Source: Lepidodermella squamata
Lineage: Eukaryota; Gastrotricha
Length of the DNA stretch: 64,000 nucleotides
NCBI GenBank assembly: GCA_047495785.1
Contig: JBLDXI010000073.1
Coordinates: 62,001 to 126,000 of the forward strand
Direction of reading: 5' to 3'
Shown: in pieces, positions 11,513 through 21,636 of the stretch
Layout of the letters: each line of letters begins with the position of its first letter
Position numbering within the stretch: position 1 is the first letter of the stretch
Made by a program: the position numbers and the translations under genes
The notes under the pieces: model-generated
What the model saw: the letters and a program-made list of their open reading frames with translations, nothing else
Database searches by the model: none
What the model was told of the DNA's origin: nothing

Positions 11513-14018
11513 ATGATCATTCTAATTTCGATTCTGATGGTGCTTTTGATTGACGGGGTGTGCTGCGACGACTGGGTTCGTTGCTACTCGCAATTCGACG
11601 ACAGATTCACTGATTGCCGCAAATCACCCAACGGCTGTTACCAATTACGAGAATACCAAGTAAAAACTGATAACTTACTTGTTCAGAAATTATAATTTTA
11701 ATTGCCTATAGTTCGGGAGCAAACTGCCAGACCAAACTACTTGCTTACAGGCGGTAAATTTGTCCTGATTATCCTGATTTTTACAAGTAATTTCAAACCG
11801 CAGACGGCGAGATTGTGTTACAAGCTATCGACCTACGTAGCGACTTGCCGAACGGGCAGTCCCGGATGTGGGAAAACAACTGAAATAATGGTTAGTTAAC
11901 TCATTTCATTTGAAAATTGTTCTCTCTTAAATTGAAATAATCAATTTCGAGATTTTCAAATTTTAATTTTAATTTTGATTTTTGTTTTCATGTTCTGAAA
12001 ATTAAAAAATAAACATCAGAAAAATTTCAAGACAAAGTGGGCTTGGGAATAAGGTGGCTAATCTGTTAGAGATGCTCGAGATGACATGTTGTGTTTGTTT
12101 AAACATTCCAGGTAGGAAACTCGTACAATGGATTGATCCCGCTGAGGCTGAATATGGCGAGTTGTTCCGCAGATCTCAATTCATTTCCAGTATATATTTG
12201 CCTAATCACGATACCTGTGGATGAAATATATTTTCAAATTACAGAATTTGAAATTCGACGCGTGTGTTGATTTGGCCCAGCAATTTTTAACCTGTGTTCC
12301 TAACAATTCTTCATGTCCGACTAATACGGTAATTATTAAAGTAATAATCATTTTGCAATTATAATTTTCCACAATTTATCAGACAAAATCTTCGGTAGGA
12401 ATCTCGAGCTTGGACGCCTGTCTCCGAAAATTCAGTGGTGAGGTTTTCGTTACATTTACTTAGTGACGGGCATTTCTTCGTACAGGAAAATTCCTGTGTT
12501 ATAATTTGAATTTTTTTCATTTTCAGCCGAAAATGCTGACTCAGTGAAGCCCCACATTCGTTGTTTCAATGCTGTCACTCGTGAATTTACTGCCTGCCGT
12601 TTGAGCACATCTCGTTGCCTAGCTAATGAAACCGACGAATTTTCCAGTGGTGTCTACAGGAACAAGCCAAACTGCTTAGCTTGGGTAAGAACCGATTGCG
12701 CGAATTGCGATCGATTGATGTCAGATTTTTTATTCGCAAATTGCGAAGCTTAGATACCACTGAGATTTGTTTATATTTCATGGAGCAAACCTGGCATGAT
12801 CCCAGATACATTTTTTGAATGATTTAGAATTTATGAATCGTTTTTTTTGTTTTCTATCGCCTATCGATCAATTCTTCACTTCTTTTCCAGAATGCTGCTC
12901 AGTGTGAATCACCGGACGGCAAGAGGTGCTACAACGTCTGCCCAAGCGGATCAACAATGGTAAGAAAATAATCGAAAGCTCCCTTGTTCAATGATGACCA
13001 GTAATTATGAAAATTAGGTCAAGACTTATTCAAATTCGACAAAATTTGCTGAAAACCACGCAGAATGCTTGGCTGAGTTGGCCCCAGCCGAATCGCGATA
13101 CTTTCTGATTACAGCTAAAGGCTACTTTCAAGAGCAACTAAGAGCGTGTGCGGCTGCTGGCGGGCGCCTTGCAACAATCTACTCGAAAGCTGATTACGAA
13201 GCGGCCGTTAACGCCGCAGGTGGTACAGTGGCTTACCTCGGACTAGTTGCTGATTTCAGGTGGGAAAACGGCAGTCTCGTTGACATGACGTCGCCGTTTT
13301 GGTCAGAAGATGGCTTACGGAACAATCGCCCCTGTAAGTATTAGCGGGAGTGTACGCGATTCATAACAAATTTATTCAAACGAAGGTCTGGCGCTCAGTA
13401 AAAGCGGCTTTTTCGACTGGACATGCACGGACGATCCAATGAAAGGCATTTGCGCTGGCGCTGTAAGTTTCACACAGTGCGCGAAGTAGGATCCTCAAAC
13501 TAGGGAGTATTTTCATCACCAAAGGTTTCGGGATTTCAAATTTTGGCAAACCTTTCCCCCCCGTTTTACAAATCACATCAATAACTATCCAAATCGTTCT
13601 CGCTCTTCTAGACCCTTGCGGATCTACAGCTCACCGCGGACGCGAGCGATTGGGCTACAGCTGCAAATGCTTGCAAAAGCCTTGGAAAATCGCTAGTCAC
13701 CATAATGGATCAGCAAACATTCAACGCTTCTTTGTCGCTTCTGGTCGATGACAGTGATCAGGTTTACATCGGCGCACAGCGTAATGAATCTAATCTCGAT
13801 ATGTACTCGTGGATAACTGGCGTGCCGCTTGACCGAACGCTATTAGATCTCGTGGATGAAGCTTCCGATAGCTTCCACTGTAAGACTTGAATGTTTTTCG
13901 AATATTCGAATTTAGAATTACGTCTTGATTTTTGATAGGTACGATACTATCGCTGGGGAAGGCATTCCGAGTTACCTGCGGCTATAGGGCCAGTGCCCTA
14001 TGCGAAAGAACCCAATGA
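11513..14018 (+). CDS. CTL-3: intact secreted protein, cysteine-rich modules plus two C-type lectin-like domains
   Basis: Twelve exons: 11513-11659, 11712-11753, 11804-11890, 12112-12189, 12245-12328, 12383-12437, 12527-12684, 12891-12959, 13018-13333, 13386-13462, 13612-13879 and 13939-14018. They join in frame to 1461 bp, 486 residues. The start gives a signal peptide (MIILISILMVLLIDGV). Residues about 20-265 are five four-cysteine modules (RCYSQFDDRFTDCRKSPNGC; LCYKLSTYVATC; CVDLAQQFLTC; RCFNAVTREFTAC; QCESPDGKRCYNVC). Then come two lectin-like folds: the first with GGRLATIYSKAD, AYLGLVADFRW and ENGSLVD; the second with SLGKSLVTIMDQ, YIGAQRNESN, YSWITG and a CTLD-type end (ALCERTQ). The classical EPN/WND calcium motifs are not obvious, so sugar binding is uncertain. 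A polyadenylation signal AATAAA lies at 14234. Other exon boundaries cannot be excluded, but all splice sites fit consensus and conserve phase with the paralogues. Confidence 0.85.
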
Positions 14019-14366
14019 TATATGTGATATCAGTTTTCGCCAGAACGTTTTCAGATTTATTTTGGTATGGGACTACTCCTTCTTCAATATTTATGGGTAA
14101 TCGCCTCGGATTGAGTAATGAGAAATTTCGAGGAAATTGCGTGAACTTGAATCAAGCTTTTGTGCGATCATTCCTATCTATCTTCATTCGATGATAACTC
14201 CAAGTATAATTATTTTTCTCAAGTTTTTCTGAGAATAAATCAAGTTTATGTTTGCAATTTTGTCAGTAATTCAAAAGCTGATTTTGATTTTTCGAAGTGG
14301 AACAAAATCTAATCCGAAAAAAACAAAGAAATGGAAGCTACTTGCTACTAAAGATGTATAACAAGT

Positions 14367-14490
14367 TATCGATCCCGATGACTTGGTCGTTGTCATCATT
14401 TGTTTAGCAGTTTTCGTTGCAACCGTTGTTGTATCCTCAACTCCGGCAAAACTTTTTACAGTCTCAACTCTCGAAGTAATTGAAATATAA
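14367..14490 (-). pseudogene. Remnant of a protease mucin-tail exon
   Basis: This stretch aligns with the final exon of the protease at 19403-20906. GATCCCGATGACTTGGTCGT here matches GATCCGGATGATTTGGCCGT at 19470. GTTGTATCCTCAACTCCGGC then AAAACTT here matches GTTGTATCAACGCCAGC then AAAACTT at 19513. No catalytic-domain sequence remains nearby. It lies about 350 bp downstream of CTL-3, as the intact protease lies about 290 bp downstream of CTL-4, so a lectin-protease block was probably duplicated and the protease copy lost. Confidence 0.65.
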
Positions 14491-14755
14491 TTTGAATTAA
14501 TCTGCGCGCATTTTGATATTGATTAAAATTTCTGTTTCTTCTTCATTTGACAAAGATTTGAAATTTCCTGTTCTCCGAGAATAATTCAAATTAAGATGAC
14601 TTTGCACTTTTTTCATTTCCAGATAATCGAAAAATAATTCACTGAGTTGGAATATCGAAATAAAATTTTCACTGACCTTGTTTACTGACCTGACGTGTGT
14701 TGGGTGCTTGTTATTCTTGATTTTGAATGGCGTCATCAGCTCCACGTGCCACACA

Positions 14756-15768
14756 CATAGACATAATTTAGGATAGACTGCCTACTCACGAGAAAAAAAC
14801 GGAACACCATGGGTCGCAGATGTTCAGCTGAATCATCAAAAATGCTCAAAATTTCGGTGGGAAAGTAAACAAAGAAGTTGATTTTTCTTCGATCGATTTC
14901 GTTTTATCAGCGCTGGTTCTCTCAATTTTGTTGATGGAACCAGGAAGAGAATTTTGAGAGGAACAAGATGGTTTTTTTTTCGTGAAATTTTTTCAAATTG
15001 GTCAAAATGCATTTTATAGTTTTTGAGCCTGCAAATAAAATGGAAAATCGGCAAGAAGGAAAGTGAAATTGAATCAATTGTTGACGAATCTAAATGCGGC
15101 TGGGCGTGAGCTATATTTTGAGCCCAGGTTTGACCTTCAACGAATTTTTACTGAATTTTAACAATTTTTTGAAGTTTTTCGATGGGAAAAACCATTACTT
15201 TTGCTTGTTAGCAAAACAGACACCAACAAACACGTGATTCATTCGCATGAATCTAAACCAGAAAAAAGCATGAACCTTGCGCATGAATCACATGTGTGGC
15301 CAAGATGGCCAAACCAAAAGTAATGCTGTTTCCCACCGAAAAACTTCAAAAAATTGTTAAAATTCAGTAAAAAATCATTGAAGGTCAAGCTTGGGCTCAG
15401 AAGAAAGCTAACGCCAAGCCGCGTTTAGAACCGTCGGCAACTGCTTCAATTTCCCTTTTAATCCTGTCGATTTTCGATTTTATTTGCAAGCTCAAAAACT
15501 TTAAAATTAATTTTCATCCATTACAAAAAATCCAAAAATAAAGAAAAAATAACCATCGTGTTCGTCGTAAAATTCTCTTCTAGGTACCATCAACAAACTT
15601 CAGAGAACCAGCGCTGATTTCAAAAAATCGATCGAAGAAAAATCAACTTCTTTGTTTACTTTCCCACCGAAATTTTGAGCATTTTAGATGATTCAGCTGA
15701 ACATCTGCGACCCATGGTGTTCCGCTCTTTTCTCGTGAGTAGGCAGTCTATCCTAAATTATGTCTATG
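14756..15768. mobile_element. 1-kb foldback element with 8-bp target duplication
   Basis: The left end CATAGACATAATTTAGGATA at 14756 is mirrored by the right end at 15768. Inverted similarity continues through several hundred bases of each arm to a small centre, for example TGAGCCCAGGTTTGACCTTC at 15118 against GAAGGTCAAGCTTGGGCTCA at 15380. The flanks are GCCACACA on both sides (14748-14755 and 15769-15776). An 8-bp duplication fits hAT or P-type transposition. No transposase frame is present. Confidence 0.85.
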
Positions 15769-15790
15769 GCCACACATCATCAGCGTAGAG

Positions 15791-16440
15791 CAGTGGTTCT
15801 CAAACCCTGGCACGCGTGCCAATCGTGGCACTCCGAGAAAATTGATCGGCATGCGTGCCAAAACTGGCACGCAGAGGGTTTTGAGTGCGTGTGTTCCAAG
15901 AAGTAAGAAGAACCGTTCTATTCTCATTTTAAGAGGTGTTTGGACGTATTTTTGGGGAAATGCCTAAAAATTTCCTCGTTTAATTTGTTCGAATTTCAAT
16001 AACCTAAACTTCACAAATTAAAAATTAAAATTTAGCATGCTGTTTCGTCAATTTTGAGGGGTTTTGGAGCACGTATCAGCAGTAAATTTTCAAAATTTTC
16101 TCGCTTCGCTCCTTTTTTGTTTGAAATCCCAAGTCATCTGGGTAAAAAAACTTTTCAATTTCACTGGATCCAATCCACTTTTCAATCCAGGATCCAAGAT
16201 GGCACCCTGGCTTTATGAAATTTCTTCCATTCTTTTAGCTTGATAACCTATAGAAAATCAATTTAAACAACTAAACTGTCTTAACATCTTAACAAAATTA
16301 CCACACATTCCCAATTTTGCAACACAGAGAGTAGGGGGAACTATGCTTTATGGTATTAGCTGACAAATCTTGGAATGGCACGCGAGACCCATGGCGTGCC
16401 ACTTTTCTTGCACACCCTCGAAAAAGTTTGAGATCCACTG
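15791..16440. mobile_element. Non-autonomous hAT element
   Basis: The element starts CAGTGGTTCTCAAACCCTGG and ends TTTGAGATCCACTG, the classical hAT-type terminal sequence. Subterminal TGGCACGC and GCGTGCCA repeats lie at both ends. The 8-bp duplication GCGTAGAG flanks it (15783-15790 and 16441-16448). At 650 bp with no transposase frame it is a deletion derivative or MITE. It sits about 20 bp from the preceding foldback element, in the spacer between CTL-3 and CTL-4. Confidence 0.92.
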
Positions 16441-16553
16441 GCGTAGAGGAGAATTTCGCTCGCGATCAGAATTTTCAGGCCATTTCATCTTTTTCATGAG
16501 GCATTATATTTGTTTCACGATTGCTGGATAATTTATAATCGCTATTTGATTTG

Positions 16554-19114
16554 ATGGCTCTAGTGACTGGAATAAAGATGATACCTCTAATTTTTGTGGC
16601 GCTGTTTATTCAAGCTGTGCGATGCGGTGATTGGGTCCGATGCTTCTCGCAATTCGACAACAAATTCACTGATTGCCGCGAATTTTCGACTGGTTGCCCT
16701 CGATTAAGCGAATATCAAGTTGAAGGCTTGCAATAATAAACGCAAACACAAATAACTATCATTTTTTTGCACAGGTTGGGACCAAATGGCCGGACCAAAC
16801 TACTTGCTTGAAAAGGGTAAGTTCGATCTTTTCATTCTATTAGATTACTTAAGCTTAATTCTGAATTTTAGACAGCTAGATTTTGCTACCAGTTATCGAC
16901 TTACGTAGCGACATGCCAAACGGGCAGTCCTGGATGTAAAAAGACGATGGAAATCATGGTTAGTTTACTGTTTCATCACACTTTTCCCGATTAGCCCCAT
17001 TTTTTGAGTTTTAAAAATGGATTTTTCTGATCGAGTGAAAATAAAATCAAAATTGATAATTATATAATGAATCATGTATTCATTTATTTATTTTATTTAA
17101 TGCTGAATAAACATTGGGATTTCTCAAAATTCTTCAAAATTCTGTCGCGATTTTTTCATTAATTTTCGTGTGACAATTTCAAAAAGAAATTCTAAAATTC
17201 TCGAAATTTCGAAATTCGAAGCTGTAAACATCAAATAACATTCATTTTTCCTGAGATGTCTTGTAACTGTCCGCGAATTGGGGATATATTCTGAAACTGA
17301 AAATGTAACAAAAAAATATAATTTTGCTAAGTTAGTTTTTAATTGTTTGAAAATCATAAGTTTGAGAAACCTGTTTAGATACATAATAGATCTTTCCAAT
17401 ATTTTAGATTGGGAAATCGTATAATGGATTGATCCCGTTGAGGCTGAATATGGCGAGTTGTTCAACAGATTTCAATGCATTCCCCGTAAAGGAATTGCCG
17501 GAACTTGTGTCCTTGAGGGTATAAAAATTCTCGTTGCAGAATGGAAAATTCGACGCATGTGTTGATTCGACGCAGCAATTTGTGACCTGCGTGCCCAGCA
17601 CTCTTTCATGTCCTAATAATTCGGTAAAAATTGCAGCAGAATAAATTGTTTCCATTAGAATTTTCTATCAATTTAGACGAAATCTACAACTTCTGTGGGA
17701 TTGTCAAGCTTGAAGACTTGTCTTCGAAAATTCAGCAGTAGGTTTACGAAAATATTTTCAAATGCTTCATTCTTCTATTCGTCCTTCAAAGGCGACAGTG
17801 CTGACCGACGAATTTTCCAGCGGTGTTTACAGGAACAGGCCGAACTGCTTATCATGGGTAATGCTTGTTAATTGTTGCCAGAAATTACGTGGAAGTTTAC
17901 CCACATCATTGATGAAAATTTTTCGATACGACAATTTTCGATCATATTTTTAACAGCATGTTGCTCAGTGTACGACGGCAAACGGCAAGAGGTGCTACAA
18001 CGTCTGTCCTAGCGGGTCAACAATGGTATGAATTTAGTAAACGCATTGGTGGCGCTCGCCAAGTAATTCTTGAATCATGTGAAGACTTATTCAAACTCGA
18101 CGAAAATCGGCTGAGTTGGCCCCAGCTGGATCTCGCTACTTTTTGACCACGACTACCGGCAACTTCCCTACTCTTTTGACAGCGTGCGCGGACGCTGGCG
18201 GGCGCCTGGCGACAATGTCATCGCAGGCTGATTTTGAGGACGCTAAAAATGCCACCGGAGCAGCACATATGTTTTCATCGGACTGGTTACTGCGTCCAGA
18301 TGGGCGAACGGCAGTCTTGTTGACACGAACTCAACTGGTATGCTCTTTACTACGTGAAAAAGTTGAAAAAGTCATAGGCGCGCCAAAACTGTGTTAGAAG
18401 ATGAGATCCTGCAATAGAGCAACCTTCAGAATTAGGCCGTACATGCTGAATTAGAGCTTTCTAGGAAATTGGGCTGTTAGGCGAAAACTTAGCCGATCTA
18501 GCTCAACTTTAGAAACGGCAAGCGAACTCACTTTTTAATTTGAATGAAAATGCTGCTGCATTATGCACGATGCACCGAGTTTTGCCTTCTCGCCGAATAT
18601 TTCCAGCTCGGCGAAATTATAACCACCTGGAAGAACGAAGGCAATGATTTTGAATTTTCACCTTGAAGGTCTGCCGTGTTTGGTTTTTGAAAGGGACTGC
18701 CGATTGCATTTTTCAAGAGCGACTAAAGAGCTTGCGATGAGACTGAATTCCAGGCGTTACGATCTCTCTTGACGGATTCCCTTCTAAATTTCTTTGCGAG
18801 GGACGGGAACATTGAGTGATCTCAAAACAAATTGCAAATTTTTAAGTTTAAACTCGAAATTGATTAAATTCTATTTGCATGCATCGTAATGATTCAGATT
18901 TCAATACGTACACTTGGATAACTGGCGTGCCCTTCAACTCGACTGTTCAATTTCGTCAATGAAGCTTCCGATCTTTATCCATGTAAGGCATGAAATTGTT
19001 CAATATGTTCGACTTATTTTCTTGTTTTTATTAGGTGTAACCCTTGGGCGGGGTAACATATTCAGAACCAGCTGCGGCGATTATCGATACAATGGCCTAT
19101 GCGATCGTATCTAA
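16554..19114 (+). pseudogene. CTL-4: decayed copy of the EGF-less lectin-like gene
   Basis: Exons 1-8 can be followed: 16554 or 16578-16718, 16775-16816, 16872-16958, 17408-17485, 17540-17623, 17677-17737, 17792-17857 and 17957-18025. The signal peptide is MIPLIFVALFIQAV. Exon 7 is 66 bp instead of the family's 158; 92 bp are missing, which shifts the frame and removes the RCFN...C module core. Exon 9 (from about 18079) has lost its AG acceptor (CAT before GTGAAG), lacks about 25 bp, and changes frame again before RWANGSLVD. Exon 10 was not found. Remnants of exon 11 (about 18884-18983, YTWITGVPFNS) and exon 12 (19035-19114, ending GLCDRI) remain. It is closest to CTL-3 and is clearly a pseudogene of a full-length gene. 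Confidence 0.85.
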
Positions 19115-19402
19115 TAAACATCTACCAATATGTCAATGCTACATTGATATTCAGATTTATTAAACAGTTAATTTCTCTTTCAATATTTGACTCATATTCC
19201 GTGTGGTCCTCTTCTTAAATTATGGATCTAACGATAGATTCATCTGATACGCCTGATTGCTCTTAAAGCTCATTATCCCGCCATTATTTCTCTCATGTTT
19301 TCGCGAATAAATCGACACTTTACTGCTTATGAACCGCAATGCTGGAAATTGGAGATTACGAATAATTTTGATTTATTAATTGTTATGCCTGACAAAGTCT
19401 AG

Positions 19403-20906
19403 CTAATGCCAAAGAAGCAGAGAAACTAGAAATAATTGCGGAAACGCAACAAGTGAAAAATCAGTTTTAGATCCGGATGATTTGGCCGTAGTAACTGCTT
19501 GTGTTACTGCTGTTGTATCAACGCCAGCAAAACTTGTTGTTATCTCTACTCTGGAAATCGTTGTATTCTCAACAGGTAGAAGGGTAGTTGTTGGCAGCTC
19601 AGTCGAGGCCGCGGTTGTTTCTACAGGCCGAGCAGATGTGGCTTCAGTTGTAGTGCTTTCCATGACGGTTGGAGCTTGAGTCTGGATTCTCGCGACAGTC
19701 GTGCTTTCCGCTGAATTAGCCGTTGTCGTAGGAACCACTGTTGTTGATTCCATCAAAGTTTGAGCCTTCGTTTCCATTCTAGTCATTGTTGTGCTTTCAG
19801 GTGATTTTGTAGTCGAAATGGTCGTCGGGATAATTGTAGACGCTCTCGCCGTAGATTGAGCTATTCAAATATTCAATATAGCTTATACTGGGATTAAACG
19901 ATCTTATTGTAACAAAATTTCAGAAAAAGGCTAGCAGAACGTAAATTTTCGGAAATTGCTCACCTGTTGTCGAGGTTGGATTCAGCCAAGATTGGATCCA
20001 GTTGAGAACCGACCCGCAGATTCTCGTGTAGACCGCAGCTTGCGACTCGAACTTACTGCACAACGTCGCTCCAATTGAAACAATACCAACCTGGTAGTAG
20101 GACGTCAGATCATCGGGCAGAGAGCAAACGAGCGGCCCTCCAGAATCGCCGCGGCACGTATCTTCACCAGGCACATCGCCAGCACAAAATTTCTCGGTAG
20201 AAAACGGGATCGAGTTATTCAAGGACCTCAAACATCGTTGAAACGGAACAAGGTCTAGACGTAATTTCTGGAGATTTGCAGAAGGTACGGTATCCGTGCC
20301 ATCAGTCAAACCCCAGCCCATGGCTGTTACGTAACTACAACCATCGAAACCATCTGAATTAATGCTGTAATCTCGACTGCATTGGGTCGCATTTGGCAGA
20401 ACTTGGATTTGCACAGTTCTCGATATTTCGACTGGTCTAGCCAATCGAATCAGAGCTACGTCGAACTGCTTCGAAGTTCGGTTGTATTGAGGGTGGGGTA
20501 TGATAGCTTCGGACGCGATTTCTTGCCCACCTGTCTCGGATGCTAGCTTCACGTTGTGCCGGCCTAAAAAGACCTGGACTAATTTGGCGTTTTCCAGCAG
20601 GCGATTGAACTTGTTCTCGACCCTAGCAACGCAATGAGCTGCTGTTAGGACCCATCGATCTCCTATTACAGCGCCGCCGCAGAACCCTGAGACGTAATTA
20701 TTAGTTGGTAGCGTGATTTTGAGGTAGGCCAGCCATGGGAATTCGTTAGGTTTCGCTTCAACGCCGCCAACAATTGGTAGGTATTTCGGTTTGAAGGTCG
20801 TTGAAATTTTGGCTGCGGTTGTAGTCGGGAAAACGACTTTACCCGGCCTGGTTTGTGCTGAGATGCAGCTGAATAGTAGGCACGCGACTGTGAATAGAAG
20901 AATCAT
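19403..20906 (-). CDS. Trypsin-family serine protease with Ser/Thr-rich tail, probably GPI-anchored
   Basis: Two exons: 20906-19964 and 19860-19403 (phase 1, GT-AG), 466 residues. I chose the ATG at 20906; the frame opens slightly upstream with GTG, but the ATG begins a good signal peptide (MILLFTVACLLFSCISA). The S1 domain starts at IVGGVEAKPNEFPW (about residue 45). The catalytic triad is His91 in LTAAHC, Asp149 in FDVALIRL and Ser255 in CRGDSGGP. Asp249, six residues before the serine, predicts cleavage after Lys or Arg. The residue before IVGG is Pro, not the usual Arg or Lys. After the domain come about 130 residues rich in Thr, Ser and TTT runs, a probable O-glycosylated stalk, ending in a hydrophobic C-terminus (LVAFPQLFLVSLLLWH) preceded by SSGS. 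That end fits a GPI signal or short membrane anchor. A polyadenylation signal lies at 19377-19372. It faces the modular gene at 21637 across a 730-bp divergent spacer. Confidence 0.9.
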
Positions 20907-20966
20907 AATAAATTTCACGTTTAATACGAAAAAATTATGAATGAGTAGTAATAAGATTTCTTAAGG

Positions 20967-20975
20967 TATATAATA
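20967..20975 (-). promoter_or_regulatory. Possible TATA box of the protease gene
   Basis: On the minus strand the sequence reads TATTATATA, about 60-70 bp upstream of the chosen ATG, a plausible distance for a core promoter with a short leader. No other evidence. Confidence 0.4.
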
Positions 20976-21636
20976 CGTGTATCGTGCCTTTTTTCTTTCA
21001 AGAGCTTAAAGTTATAACGCAGGGATGATAATTTGTATCTCATTCAAACTCGTGACGTGAAAGTTAATCTGCCTATGCAATGGTGTTGTTTAGTTGTGAG
21101 AATTTTTGAAAATAATCTGAAATTAAATATCACATAACGTAATACGATCCTAGCCTCAGAGGCCCTCTAATGATATGGAAATGTGGAGAAGGGAATTTTA
21201 CGGAATATTAGGGAATATTTCCGCTTTATTTTGTTATTTATGTCCTCGCAGCAAAATTTTCCAATTTTTATTTTTGATTTTTCAATTTTAAGTATTTAGG
21301 GTAATTCTAATTTTTCCATCATAATTTGTTAAAATTTATATTTAATTTTTTTTATTTTTATTTTTCCTCTTTTTTTGGTTTCACCACTGAATCTCTAATG
21401 ATTATCGGTGCTTCATATCTGTGTAACCATTATTTATAAAAAAATTATAAACCTTGCATCGCAATATACCTTGTGTGATTGTATAAGGCTCGAAGCTGTT
21501 AAAACTGACACTTCACTTTGAGAAATATAGCAAGCGAGTGGGTAATTATCTCAGGTGAGAAAACTACGCGAGTAACATGCCAGCTTTGAAGTAATATTGC
21601 AAGCGCACTCTCATCATAAAAAATCTCAAAAATACA
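20976..21636. other. Divergent intergenic region
   Basis: About 660 bp between the two divergent start regions. It contains a long T-rich stretch (about 21230-21380) and TGTATAAGG at about 21480 as a weak TATA candidate for the plus-strand gene. No reading frame or repeat of note. Confidence 0.4.

Noticed and set aside
20904-20918. Start of the protease at the upstream GTG
   Set aside because: An ATG four codons later gives a normal signal peptide; non-ATG starts are rare in animals.
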